NCBI GenBank assembly: GCA_903822175.1
Contig: CAIJOB010000006.1
Coordinates: 1 to 64,000, forward strand
DNA: 64,000 bases
Source of the DNA: an uncultured Alphaproteobacteria bacterium
GTDB taxonomy: Bacteria > Pseudomonadota > Alphaproteobacteria > Caulobacterales > Caulobacteraceae
Direction: 5' to 3'
Shown here: positions 48,898-58,382 of the stretch, one piece after another
How positions within the stretch are numbered: position 1 is the stretch's first letter
Layout: the number at the start of each line of letters is the position of its first letter
Notes under the pieces: model-generated
Database searches by the model: none
The model's input: the letters and a program-made list of their open reading frames with translations, nothing else
Told to the model about the DNA's origin: nothing
Position numbers and translations under genes: made by a program

Positions 48898-49284
48898 CTG
48901 CGGCTGCTCGTCGACACCCACTTGCTGATCTGGGCGGTGATTGACCCGGACCGGCTGACGCCGCAGGTGCGAGCTCTGCTGGAAGACCCGGACCAGGATG
49001 TCCTGTTTAGCGCGGCGAGCATCTGGGAGATCTCGATCAAGGCCGCCCTGGGCCGTGCGGACTTCAGGGTCACGCCGCGTGAAATCCTCGAGGCCGCGCT
49101 GAGGGACGGCTTCGTCGAATTGCCGGTGACGTCCGCCGCAGCCCTGACCGTCGCCGACCTGCCGCTCATCCATCGCGACCCCTTCGACCGGCTGCTGGTC
49201 GCCCAGGCCCTGACGGAGCCGGCCCGGCTCTACACAGTTGACGCGACCCTTCAGGCCTATTCCGAACTCGTCGTCCTCATCTGA
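48898..49284 (+). CDS. Type II toxin, PIN domain (VapC-like), probable CTG start
   Basis: (L)RLLVDTHLLIWAVIDPDRL...IWEISIKAALGRADF...LPLIHRDPFDRLLVAQAL; first catalytic Asp lies upstream of the earliest ATG/GTG/TTG start in frame (TTG 48922). Confidence 0.88.
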   Translation: MRLLVDTHLLIWAVIDPDRLTPQVRALLEDPDQDVLFSAASIWEISIKAALGRADFRVTPREILEAALRDGFVELPVTSAAALTVADLPLIHRDPFDRLLVAQALTEPARLYTVDATLQAYSELVVLI

Positions 49285-49300
49285 CCCCGGAGCTCACGCC

Positions 49301-49702
49301 ATGGTCGACAAGGTCACCCCGTTCCTGATGTTCCAGGGCGACGCCGGCGCGGCGATCGCGCTCTACCGCGAGTTGATCCCGGGCGCTGAGCTCAAGCGGA
49401 TCGTCCACTACGGCCCCGGCGAGCCGGCGCCCGAGGGCCAGGTCAGCCGCGCGGTGCTGGTCATCGCCGGGCAGGAGCTGATGATCATCGACAGCCCGCC
49501 GGTGCACGATTTCAGCTTCACGCCTTCGATCTCGCTGTTCGTGGACTGCGCCGACGAGCTGGAGATCGAGCAACTGTTCGCCGGCCTTTCCGAAGGCGGC
49601 GTCGTGCGGATGCCGCTCAACAACTACGGCTTTTCCCTGCGGTTCGGCTGGGTCGACGACCGGTTCGGGGTGTCGTGGCAGCTCAATCTGCCGGCGTCCT
49701 GA
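49301..49702 (+). CDS. VOC/PhnB-like (3-demethylubiquinone methyltransferase-like fold) protein
   Basis: VTPFLMFQGDAGAAIALYRELIPGAELKRI...FGWVDDRFGVSWQLNLP. Confidence 0.87.
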   Translation: MVDKVTPFLMFQGDAGAAIALYRELIPGAELKRIVHYGPGEPAPEGQVSRAVLVIAGQELMIIDSPPVHDFSFTPSISLFVDCADELEIEQLFAGLSEGGVVRMPLNNYGFSLRFGWVDDRFGVSWQLNLPAS

Positions 49703-49750
49703 CGCGCCTGCATTTGCGGAAAGCCGGCGCACACGCTACCTGCCGCGCCC

Positions 49751-51358
49751 ATGACCCTTTCCCTCGCCGCCGAGGCCGCCCGCCGGCGGACCTTCGCGAT
49801 CATCTCCCATCCTGACGCCGGCAAGACGACGCTGACTGAGAACCTGCTGCTGGCCGGGGGCGCGATCCGCGCGGCGGGGCAGGTGCGGGCGCGGGGCGAG
49901 AACCGGCGCACGCGGTCGGACTGGATGAAGATCGAGCGCGAGCGGGGGATTTCGGTCTCAGCGTCGGTGATGACGTTCGACCACGCCGGCCTAATGTTCA
50001 ACCTGCTGGACACGCCCGGGCACGAGGACTTCTCTGAAGACACCTACCGGACCCTGACCGCCGCGGACGCTGCCATCATGGTGCTGGACGCGGCCAAGGG
50101 GATCGAGCCGCAGACGCTGAAGCTGTTCGAGGTCTGCCGCCTGCGCGACATCCCGATCATCACCTTCATCAACAAGATGGACCGGGAAGCCCAGGACCCC
50201 TTCGCGATCCTGGATGAGATCGCCGGCAAGCTGGCGCTGGACCCGGCGCCGCTCTACTGGCCGGCCGGCTCGGGCGGTCGCTTCAAGGGCATGCTGGACC
50301 TGGCCAGCGAGCAGTTCATCCCCTTCGCCAAGAAGGGCGGCGGGCCCGCGGGGCAGGAAGACGGCCATCCGGACGCCCAGGCGTTCAAGGGTAATTCGAT
50401 CTCGAACTATCTGGACGCCGACGAGCTTTCCGAACTCACCGACAGCGCCGAACTGGTGCAGGGCGCGTCCAAGCCCTTCGATCCGCAGTCGTTCCTGGAA
50501 GGGCACATGACGCCGGTGTTCTTCGGCTCGGCGCTGCGCCATTTCGGGGTGGACCAGCTGCTGCAAGGGATCGGCGCCTATTGCCCGCCGCCGAAAGCGG
50601 TGGCGGCGGTGCGGGGCGGCCAACCGACGCCGGTGATCCCCGGCGACAAGGAGGTCTCCGGTTTCGTGTTCAAGGTCCAGGCGAACATGGATCCCAACCA
50701 CCGCGACCGGATCGCCTTCCTCAAGCTCTGCTCGGGCCAGTTCACCCGCGGCATGAAGCTGAAGGTGCAGAACACCGGCAAGCAGCTCAGCGTCAACGCG
50801 CCGATGATGTTCTTCGCCTCCGACCGCGAGCTGGCCGAAGACGCCTACGCGGGCGACGTGATCGGCATTCCGAACCATGGCGTGCTGCGGGTCGGTGACA
50901 GTCTTTCCGAGAGCGGTGGCCTGCGGTTTGCCGGTCTGCCCAACTTCGCCCCGGAAATCCTGCAGCGGGTGCGGGTGAAAGATCCGCTGAAGGCCAAGCA
51001 CCTGAAAAAGGCGCTCGAGAGCCTGGCGGAGGAGGGCGTGACCCAGCTGTTCCGCCCGACCATGGGCGCGGACTTCATCGTCGGCGCGGTGGGGCAGCTG
51101 CAACTTGAGGTGATGGCCGACCGGCTGGCCAACGAATACCAGCTGGAGGTGATCTTCGAGCCCAGCCCCTATGCCGAGGCGCGCTGGACGCTTGGCGACA
51201 AGTCCGACCTGGAAGACTTCATGGGCAAACACCGCATGCAGATGGCCACCGACATCGACGACCAGCCGGTGTTCCTGGCCAAGACCGCCTGGGAGACCGG
51301 CTACGTCGGCGAGCGCTATCCCAAGGTCCGCTTCGAGCGGTCGAAGGAACGGGCCTGA
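49751..51358 (+). CDS. prfC: Peptide chain release factor 3
   Basis: FAIISHPDAGKTTLTENLLL; LLDTPGHEDFSEDTYRTLTAADAAIMVLDAAKGIE; FINKMDREAQDP. Confidence 0.96.
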   Translation: MTLSLAAEAARRRTFAIISHPDAGKTTLTENLLLAGGAIRAAGQVRARGENRRTRSDWMKIERERGISVSASVMTFDHAGLMFNLLDTPGHEDFSEDTYRTLTAADAAIMVLDAAKGIEPQTLKLFEVCRLRDIPIITFINKMDREAQDPFAILDEIAGKLALDPAPLYWPAGSGGRFKGMLDLASEQFIPFAKKGGGPAGQEDGHPDAQAFKGNSISNYLDADELSELTDSAELVQGASKPFDPQSFLEGHMTPVFFGSALRHFGVDQLLQGIGAYCPPPKAVAAVRGGQPTPVIPGDKEVSGFVFKVQANMDPNHRDRIAFLKLCSGQFTRGMKLKVQNTGKQLSVNAPMMFFASDRELAEDAYAGDVIGIPNHGVLRVGDSLSESGGLRFAGLPNFAPEILQRVRVKDPLKAKHLKKALESLAEEGVTQLFRPTMGADFIVGAVGQLQLEVMADRLANEYQLEVIFEPSPYAEARWTLGDKSDLEDFMGKHRMQMATDIDDQPVFLAKTAWETGYVGERYPKVRFERSKERA

Positions 51359-51363
51359 AGGCC

Positions 51364-52269
51364 GTGGCGGCGCTGCTCTATGGGACGCCGGCGCCGGGGT
51401 TAATCGAGGTCCCGGCTGGCGCGGTGCAGCTGTCACCGCTGGTCCCGGGTTCTGCGGATATCGCGAGCCTTGCCGACGCGTCGGCCGATGGCGCCACGGT
51501 GCTGGCGCCGCCTGGGACGCTGGAGCGGGACTATGTACTGGCCCAGGCGCTGCGGGCGCTGAAGCCCGGTGCGCCTATCACCGCCTTCGCGCCCAAGGAC
51601 AAGGGTGGCTCGCGGCTAAAGAAGACGTTGGAGGCCTTTGGCTGCAAGGTCACCGAGGACGCGCGCAAGCATCACCGGTTCTGCAGCGCGCCGCGGCCGG
51701 CGGAGCTCGTGGGCGTCGACGAGGCCATCTCCGCCGGCGCGCCGCGGATCGTGCCGTCGCTCGCTCTGTGGTCGCAGCCGGGCGTGTTCAGCTGGGATCG
51801 GCCCGATCCCGGCAGCCTGCGGCTGCTGGAGGTCCTGCCGGCGCTCTATGGCGAGGGCGCGGACCTGGGCTGCGGCATAGGGCTCCTGGCGCGCGCGGTG
51901 CTGACCTCGCCGAAGGTGAAGGCGCTGACCTGCGCCGACATCGACGGGCGCGCGATCGCCTGCGCCGAGCACAATCTGGACGCTGAGCGGGCCAAGCTCA
52001 TCTGGGCCGATCTGCGCCGCCCGCTGGAGGGCGTGGACGATCTCGACTTCGTGGTGATGAACCCGCCGTTCCACGACGGCGGCCTGGAGAACCAGGCGCT
52101 GGGCGTGGCCTTCATCGAGACGGCGGCGAAGATGCTGGGCAAACGCGGGGTCTGCTGGCTCGTGGCCAACCGGCACCTGCCCTACGAGGCGGCTCTGGCC
52201 AAGGCGTTCGAGACGGTGACCGTGCGCGGCGACGCGGGCGGCTACAAGATCTTTGAGGCGCGCAAGTGA
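51364..52269 (+). CDS. Class I SAM-dependent methyltransferase, RsmC-like
   Basis: LGCGIGLLARAVL; DFVVMNPPFHDGG (NPPF motif); GTG start. Confidence 0.9.
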   Translation: MAALLYGTPAPGLIEVPAGAVQLSPLVPGSADIASLADASADGATVLAPPGTLERDYVLAQALRALKPGAPITAFAPKDKGGSRLKKTLEAFGCKVTEDARKHHRFCSAPRPAELVGVDEAISAGAPRIVPSLALWSQPGVFSWDRPDPGSLRLLEVLPALYGEGADLGCGIGLLARAVLTSPKVKALTCADIDGRAIACAEHNLDAERAKLIWADLRRPLEGVDDLDFVVMNPPFHDGGLENQALGVAFIETAAKMLGKRGVCWLVANRHLPYEAALAKAFETVTVRGDAGGYKIFEARK

Positions 52270-53000
52270 GCAAGCTGCCCCTCGCTCGCTTGGATCGCCT
52301 GCTGGCCAACCTCGGCTACGGCTCGCGCCGCGACGTCACCGACCTGATGAGCCGCAAGCAGGTGCTGCTGGACGGCGTGGCGGTGAGGGATGGCGGCCTG
52401 AAGGTCCCTATCGGCCCCGACCTGCCGACCCGGCTCACCGTCTCCGGCCAGCCCCTTGACCCGCCGGCCCCGCTGACGCTGCTCATGCACAAGCCCCTGG
52501 AGGTGGTCTGCTCGCACCGCGAGCCGGGACGATCCGTCTACGAACTCCTGCCGCACCGCTGGCGCGCGCGCATCCCGGCCCTGTCGAGCATCGGACGGCT
52601 GGACAAGGACACAACGGGCCTGCTGCTCATCACCGACGACGGCCCGTTCCTGCATCGGGTGATCTCGCCCAAGAGCAACATCGCCAAACGCTATGTCGCG
52701 ACCCTCGACCGGCCCCTGAAGGGCGATGAGGCTGAGGTCTTCGCCGCCGGGACCCTGATGCTGGAGAGCGAGACTGATCCCCTGGCGCCGGCGGTCCTCG
52801 AACCGCTCGGCGAGCGCGAGGCGCGCCTGACCATCACCGAAGGCCGCTATCACCAGGTGCGCCGGATGTTCGCCGCGGTGGGCAATCACGTGACCGGCCT
52901 GCACCGCGACCGGATCGGTGGGCTGGCCCTGCCGGAGAGCCTCGCGCCAGGTGACTGGCGCATCCTCACCGCCGACGAGCAGGCCGCGATCTTCGGCTAA
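52266..53000 (+). CDS. 16S rRNA pseudouridine synthase, RsuA-like
   Basis: S4 domain LARLDRLLANLGYGSRRDVTDLMSRKQVLLDG; GRLDKDTTGLLLITDDG; EGRYHQVRRMFAAVGNHV. Confidence 0.94.
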   Translation: MSKLPLARLDRLLANLGYGSRRDVTDLMSRKQVLLDGVAVRDGGLKVPIGPDLPTRLTVSGQPLDPPAPLTLLMHKPLEVVCSHREPGRSVYELLPHRWRARIPALSSIGRLDKDTTGLLLITDDGPFLHRVISPKSNIAKRYVATLDRPLKGDEAEVFAAGTLMLESETDPLAPAVLEPLGEREARLTITEGRYHQVRRMFAAVGNHVTGLHRDRIGGLALPESLAPGDWRILTADEQAAIFG

Positions 53001-53205
53001 GCGCGGTCACGGCGTTAACGAATTCAAGTGCGGCCGCCACGGAACTCCTGAATCCGTCGCGCTTTACTGTGGATCGTAAGACACGGTTAACCATACTTAG
53101 GAAATTAACCACTTGTTTACGATCCCGGCTCCGGCTTTGCTCTTATCCGTCAAAGCGCGCGGCCTTCGTCTCATACCGGGACGCAAGGTCGCCGGGAGTG
53201 GCGGA

Positions 53206-54585
53206 ATGTTCGAGTTGGGTCGTGAGTTGATGCGGCTGTTGGGCGCGGAGCGGGTGCGCCCGCACGCCGATGGCCTGACCGGCGGCGACACGACCCTGCT
53301 GGAACTGCTCGACCTCAACCTGCTGCAACAGGAAGCCAAGGCCGCTGACGTGGCCGCCGGCCGGATCAGCGCCCACGACCGCGCGCAGCGCCGCCTGGAC
53401 GCCGCCATGGTCTGGCGCGAAGTGGCGCGGCGTTCGGGCGACGCTGTGGCGCTACGCAAGGCCGCCTGCGCCGCCGAGACCGCCTGCGCCGCCTTCGATC
53501 CCGTCCGCCGCCCCGACGCCTGGGCCCGCGCCCGCTGCGAGCAGGCCTTCGCCGGCCTGCTGGGCGCTGAGCTGTTCGGCGATCCCGGCCTCGACGCCGC
53601 CGCCGCCGCCACCTTCCGCGAAGCGCGCGGCGTGGCCCGCGGCGGCATCGCCGCGCCGCTGGCCGACGTCGGCCTGGCCCTGGTCGAGGGCCGCGAGGGC
53701 CTGGGCAAGGGCGATGCGCAGGCCGCCTGGGCCGCCGTCGCCCGCTTCAACGCTCCGATCGCGGCGCTGGACGCCATGACGCGTCGCTCGCCGGCCGCCC
53801 GGCCGCTGGCCGCCGAGGCGCGGCTGATGCGCGCCGACCTGCTCTGCGGCTGGGGCGCGCGGCTGAAGGACGAGGCGCTGTTGCGCGCGGCCATCGATGA
53901 CGCCGCCGCCGCCGCCGACCGCGTCGACCTGGCCTATGAGCCGTTGACCTGGGCTCGCGCCGAGATCTTGCGCGGCCAGGCGCTCGCGCTGTGGGGCGAG
54001 GCCTCGGGCGACATCGACGCGGTGGCCGCCGGCGCGACGACGCTGGCGGGCGCGCTGGACCACCTCAGCAAGGACCACAGCCCGCTGGACTGGGCCCGCA
54101 CCCAGATTGCGCTGGCGCACGCCCTGCAGACGCTCGGCGACGCCAGCGCTGACGAGCGCGCCTACGAGCAAGCCGTCACCTGCTACGACCGCGCCAACCT
54201 GGTGCTGAAGGACGCGCCGGCGACCCCGCTGCGCGGCCTGGCGGCCGGCGAGCGGGCCATGTGCCTGGCGCGCTCCGCCGAGCTGACCGGCGACCTCGCC
54301 GTGCTGGACACCGCCCAGGCGGCGCTGAAGATCGAGCTTTCCACGCTCCAGCCGCGCCGCGATCCTGTGGCCTGGGCGCTGGTGCAGCTGCACCTGGCCC
54401 GGCTCTACGAGGCTCGCGTCGACATCACCGGCAAGGATCGCGGCGAGCGCGCGGCGGGCGTCATGGCGCTGGACGCCGCCCTCGACGTCTTCGCCGATCA
54501 CGGCCTGCGCTCGCTGACCATCATGGCGACCGAAGCCCTGGAACGGCTGCGCGCCGGCCCGGCGGCCAAACGCACCGCCGTCTAG
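53206..54585 (+). CDS. Tetratricopeptide-like repeat protein
   Basis: Long Ala-rich TPR-like helical repeats (DWARTQIALAHALQTLGDASADERAYEQAVTCYDRANLVL). Confidence 0.75.
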   Translation: MFELGRELMRLLGAERVRPHADGLTGGDTTLLELLDLNLLQQEAKAADVAAGRISAHDRAQRRLDAAMVWREVARRSGDAVALRKAACAAETACAAFDPVRRPDAWARARCEQAFAGLLGAELFGDPGLDAAAAATFREARGVARGGIAAPLADVGLALVEGREGLGKGDAQAAWAAVARFNAPIAALDAMTRRSPAARPLAAEARLMRADLLCGWGARLKDEALLRAAIDDAAAAADRVDLAYEPLTWARAEILRGQALALWGEASGDIDAVAAGATTLAGALDHLSKDHSPLDWARTQIALAHALQTLGDASADERAYEQAVTCYDRANLVLKDAPATPLRGLAAGERAMCLARSAELTGDLAVLDTAQAALKIELSTLQPRRDPVAWALVQLHLARLYEARVDITGKDRGERAAGVMALDAALDVFADHGLRSLTIMATEALERLRAGPAAKRTAV

Positions 54586-54644
54586 GTCTTCTCAAAGTCC
54601 GCCGGACCGTGGCAAGGTCGCCCCCAACACCGGGAGCGTTTGTT

Positions 54645-55328
54645 ATGTCTCTGAAAATCCCCGCCTTGATGATCGTTGGCGCCGCCGCTGTGGCCGCCTG
54701 CGCTGTCGCCGCCCAGGCCGACCCGCAGGTCGACGGCGCGTCCTGGGTCGAGGCCCCGACCGTCGCCGACATCGCCGCGGCCTATCCGGCCAAGGCCAAG
54801 GCCGCCAACATCGGCGGGACGGTCACGCTGACCTGCGAGATCGGCCGCGACCTGCGCCCGCGCGACTGCGAGGCGTTGAAGGAAAAGCCCGGCCTCTATG
54901 GCTTCGCACCGGCGGCCCGCAAGCTGGCCGAGAAGCTGAAGGCCGGCGAGTCCGACATGATCGGCCGCAACGTCTTCATCCCGGTGACCTTCGACCCCGC
55001 CGTGCTGACCGGGGCTGCGGTGGTGACCAAGCCCGCCTGGACCGCGGCGCCGGGCATCGACGACTATCGCGCGACCTTCCCCACCACCCAGAACGGCGTC
55101 AACGACGTGCGCGTCGTGCTGGGCTGCACGGTGGCCTCCGACGGGTCCCTGAGCGGCTGCGCGGTGGCGCAGGAGACGCCGGCCGGCCAGGGCTATGGCG
55201 CTGGCGCCCTGGCGCTGACCACGAAGTTCCGCATGGCGCCCTGGAGCACCGACGGCGAGCCGACGGTCGGCGCGAAAATCCGGCTGCCGATCCACTACGT
55301 CCTGACGCCGGTCCCGCCGGCGAAGTAG
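54645..55328 (+). CDS. Exported protein with TonB C-terminal-like repeats
   Basis: Signal peptide; two GGTVTLTCEIGRDLRPRDCEAL / VRVVLGCTVASDGSLSGCAV modules. Confidence 0.75.
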   Translation: MSLKIPALMIVGAAAVAACAVAAQADPQVDGASWVEAPTVADIAAAYPAKAKAANIGGTVTLTCEIGRDLRPRDCEALKEKPGLYGFAPAARKLAEKLKAGESDMIGRNVFIPVTFDPAVLTGAAVVTKPAWTAAPGIDDYRATFPTTQNGVNDVRVVLGCTVASDGSLSGCAVAQETPAGQGYGAGALALTTKFRMAPWSTDGEPTVGAKIRLPIHYVLTPVPPAK

Positions 55329-55332
55329 GGTC

Positions 55333-56100
55333 CTAGCGGCCGCGCCACCAGCGCAGGCCGGCCTTTTCCAGGGCGCGAAGGGCGGTGTTCAGGCCCGCGC
55401 CCATCAGGCCCAGGACCACGACCGCGGCGAACATCTTGGCCGTCTGCATGCGGTGGCTGGCCTCGAGGATGCGCCACGCCAGACCCTGGGCGCCGCCCGA
55501 GCCCGCGACGAACTCAGCCACCACCGCGCCGATCAGCGCCAGGCCGGCGGCCACCTTGTGACCCTCCAAAAGCTGCGGCACGGCGGATGGCAGGCGCAGC
55601 TTGACCAGCCGCTGCAGGGGGCTTGCGCCATAGAGGTCGAACAGGCGCTCCAGGTCCGGATCGGCGGCCTTCAGGCCCGCCACGGCGCCCGAGAAGATCG
55701 GGAAGAAGGCGACGATGGTCGCCAGCGCCATGATCGCCCGGTCCGCGTGATCGAGGCCCGCCCAGATCACCACCAGGGGCGCGATGGCGACGACCGGCGT
55801 CACCTGCAGGACGACGGCCAGCGGCCACACCGTCCGCTCGATGGTGACGCTGAGGCTGACGGCGAGCGCCAGGGCCTGCGAGATCAGGCTGGCGAGCAGG
55901 AGCGCGATCAACGCCATCGAGAGCGTGCTCCAGGCGGACTGCAGCAGCTCGCGCCAGTCGGCGGCCATGGCGACGACGATCGCCGACGGCGGCGGCAGGA
56001 AAAACAGCGGCACCTGCAGGGCGCGGCAGGCGATCTCCCAGGCGGCGAGCAGCAGCGCGATCAGCACGACGGGCGCCAGCGCGCGGAGGAGCCTAGTCAC
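55333..56100 (-). CDS. ABC transporter permease (nitrate/sulfonate/taurine type)
   Basis: EAA-like region, multi-TM, LPSAVPQLLEGHKVAAGLALIGAVVAEFVAGSGGAQGLAWRI. Confidence 0.92.
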   Translation of the reverse strand: MTRLLRALAPVVLIALLLAAWEIACRALQVPLFFLPPPSAIVVAMAADWRELLQSAWSTLSMALIALLLASLISQALALAVSLSVTIERTVWPLAVVLQVTPVVAIAPLVVIWAGLDHADRAIMALATIVAFFPIFSGAVAGLKAADPDLERLFDLYGASPLQRLVKLRLPSAVPQLLEGHKVAAGLALIGAVVAEFVAGSGGAQGLAWRILEASHRMQTAKMFAAVVVLGLMGAGLNTALRALEKAGLRWWRGR

Positions 56101-56834
56101 GCGGCCATCCCCTTCACCAGCAGGGCCGAGACCGCCTCCACCTGGGCGCGGAAGGCCTGGGTGGTGCGGAAGCCCGGCGCGCGTGGAAGGGCGCCTTCGA
56201 CCGCCACCTCGCCGACGGTGCGGCCCGGCCCCTTGCTCATCACCACGACGCGCGAGGCCATGTAGACGGCCTCCTCGACATTGTGGGTGACGAAGACGAT
56301 GGCGGGCCGGGTCTCCGCCCAGAGCGCCAGGATGTCGTCGGCGAGCGCGCGCCGGGTGATCTCATCCAGGGCGGCGAAGGGCTCGTCGAGCAGCAGCAGT
56401 TTGGGGTTGGTGACCAGGGCGCGGGCCAGCGACACCCGCATGGCCATGCCGCCGGAAAGCTGCGCCGGCCGCGCGGCCTCAGCGCCCTTTAGCCCGACGC
56501 GGGCGAGCGCCGCGTCGGCGCGTGCGCGGGCTTCAGAGCCGTCGACGCCGGCCAGCTCCAGCGGGAGCGCGGCGTTGGCGCGGGCGGTGCGCCAGGGCGC
56601 CAGCGTCGGGGCCTGGAACACCACGGCGGTCTCACCCCGGCCGGGTGTCCGCGAAACCTCGCCCCGCGTCGGCGCCTCCAGCCCGGCCAGCAGGCGCATG
56701 GCCGTCGACTTGCCGCAGCCGGAGGGCCCCACCAGCGCCACGATTTCGCCCGCCGCCAAGGCCAGGCCGAACGGCCCCAGCGCCGGCCCCCGCGGGTAGT
56801 CGACCTCGACGTCGGTCAGGGCCGCGGTGGTCAC
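56097..56834 (-). CDS. ABC transporter ATP-binding protein
   Basis: GPSGCGKSTAMRLLAGL; QLSGGMAMRVSLARAL; LLLLDEPFAALDEITR. Confidence 0.95.
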   Translation of the reverse strand: MTTAALTDVEVDYPRGPALGPFGLALAAGEIVALVGPSGCGKSTAMRLLAGLEAPTRGEVSRTPGRGETAVVFQAPTLAPWRTARANAALPLELAGVDGSEARARADAALARVGLKGAEAARPAQLSGGMAMRVSLARALVTNPKLLLLDEPFAALDEITRRALADDILALWAETRPAIVFVTHNVEEAVYMASRVVVMSKGPGRTVGEVAVEGALPRAPGFRTTQAFRAQVEAVSALLVKGMAA

Positions 56835-57844
56835 TTGGCCGCCGGCGCCGGGGGCAGGAACTCCAGCGAATAGCCCTTCCTGTAGTCCAGGGTCTTGGGG
56901 AACACGCCCTGGTCCGAGGCCATGTCGAAGAAGGCCTTCCAGCCGGCGTCAGTCATGGCGCCGGTCCCGCCCGTCTTGGCATCGCCGCCGTTGACGATGG
57001 CATAGGACTTCAGCTTGGCGCGGGCCTGGTCGAGGACGTCCTGAGTCATCTCCGGATTGTCCTTGAGGATCAGGGCGTCAGCGGGCTTGGGGTCGCCGTT
57101 CAGATAGTCGTCCCACCCCTTGGCAGTGGCCTCGACGAAGGCCTTCACCGCCGCCGGGTTCTTGGCGATCAGGGCCTCGGGCGCCAGCAGCATGTTGGCA
57201 TAGCCGGGGTAGCCGTTGTCGGCGAGCAGGAAGACCACCGGTTTGAGGTGAGCCTCTTTCTCGATGGTGTAGGGCTCGCTCGTGACATAGCCCTGCTGGG
57301 CGGCGCGTTTGTCGGCCAGGAACGGGCCGTTGTTGAAGGCGTATTTGCGCACCTGGGCGTCGGTGAAGCCGTACTTGGCCTTCAGCCACACCCAGAACCC
57401 GGTCACCGAGGCGTCGCCCAAGAGGATCGGGTGGCCCTTGAGGTCGGCCAGGGTCTTCACCCCGGCGTCGGGGTGGGCCAGCAGCACCTGCGGGTCCTTC
57501 TGGAAGACGGCGGAGACCGCCTTCACCGGCACGCCCTGCTGCACCATGTTCATGACGATGAAGGGGTTGGAGCCGACGCCCATCTCCACGGCGCCGGCGG
57601 CCAGCAGCTGGGGCACGTTCACGCCTGGGCCGCCCTGGATGATCTTCACGTCCAGGCCGCGCTTGGCGTACTCGCCCTCGGCCAGCGCCTCGTAGAAGCC
57701 ACCCTGTTCGGCCTCTGCCTTCCAGTCGGTGGCGAAGCGGATCGCGGTCCGGCCCGAGGGGTTGGCGGCCTCGTCCTTCTTGGCCGGCGAGCAGGCGGCC
57801 AGGAGCGCGAGGGCCAGGACGGCGGCGGCAGGCAAGGCTTTCAT
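56831..57844 (-). CDS. ABC transporter substrate-binding lipoprotein (NMT1/SsuA-like)
   Basis: MKALPAAAVLALALLAACSPAKK lipobox; TDWKAEAEQGGFYEALAEGEYAKRGLDVKIIQGGPGVNVPQLLAAGAVEMGVG. Confidence 0.92.
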   Translation of the reverse strand: MKALPAAAVLALALLAACSPAKKDEAANPSGRTAIRFATDWKAEAEQGGFYEALAEGEYAKRGLDVKIIQGGPGVNVPQLLAAGAVEMGVGSNPFIVMNMVQQGVPVKAVSAVFQKDPQVLLAHPDAGVKTLADLKGHPILLGDASVTGFWVWLKAKYGFTDAQVRKYAFNNGPFLADKRAAQQGYVTSEPYTIEKEAHLKPVVFLLADNGYPGYANMLLAPEALIAKNPAAVKAFVEATAKGWDDYLNGDPKPADALILKDNPEMTQDVLDQARAKLKSYAIVNGGDAKTGGTGAMTDAGWKAFFDMASDQGVFPKTLDYRKGYSLEFLPPAPAAK

Positions 57845-57899
57845 GAGGACCCCCGAATACGGAGGACGAGGGTAGGGTGCTACGGCTCCGGTTGGAAGA

Positions 57900-57965
57900 G
57901 GAGGGCGGCGCTGGCCCCCTCCGTCGGCTTCGCCGACACCTCCCCCGCTTCGCGGTGGAGGATAC
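57900..57965. repeat. Intergenic family B repeat, second partial copy
   Basis: GGGCGGCGCTGGCCCCCTCCGTCGGCTTCGCCGACACCTCCCCCGCTTCGCGG resembles the 32180-32320 modules. Confidence 0.6.
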
Positions 57966-57970
57966 ATAGC

Positions 57971-58010
57971 AAGAGGGCGGCGCTCCGGTTTCCCGGGGCC
58001 CCGCCCTCTC
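57971..58010 (-). terminator. Strong GAAA-capped hairpin, candidate intrinsic terminator or 3' end of a minus-strand transcript
   Basis: RC: AGAGGGCGGGGCCCCGG-GAAA-CCGGAGCGCCGCCCTCT; immediately follows the TGA of ORF 58009..58353. Confidence 0.55.
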
Positions 58011-58382
58011 ATCCAGATCCGTTGGGGGATCTGTGCCTTCCAGGTCGATCGCGCCTTCGGTTCTCGGGGTCGCCCCCGATGGTTTTCCGTCGCGGCCGGT
58101 GTCTCTTGGAAGTCTGTCCCGGGTCGCCCCGGTCCTCGCCTCTAGAAACCTTCTGCTCGTCTGACTTCTGGGTCCGCCGTTTCCGGCCTCTCCGTCCGCC
58201 CGCGCCGCAGTCCCTCTCGGCAAGTGAACGGTGCTCCTCGAACTGAAATCCGGCAAGCGGCTGTTTGGGCCGGGGTGTGACTCGACCATCGAGAAGCGGT
58301 GGAGAACCGGTGTAGAACCTGGGATCAAAGTCGAATTTCCCAGGTGTTTTCAATGGGAAAATCTATCCACAGGAAAGCGGGT

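Noticed and set aside
53085-53105. TTAACCATACTTAGG / TTAACC motifs considered as a CtrA site upstream of the TPR gene
   Set aside because: Only a half match to TTAA-N7-TTAA; insufficient without a scan or ChIP data
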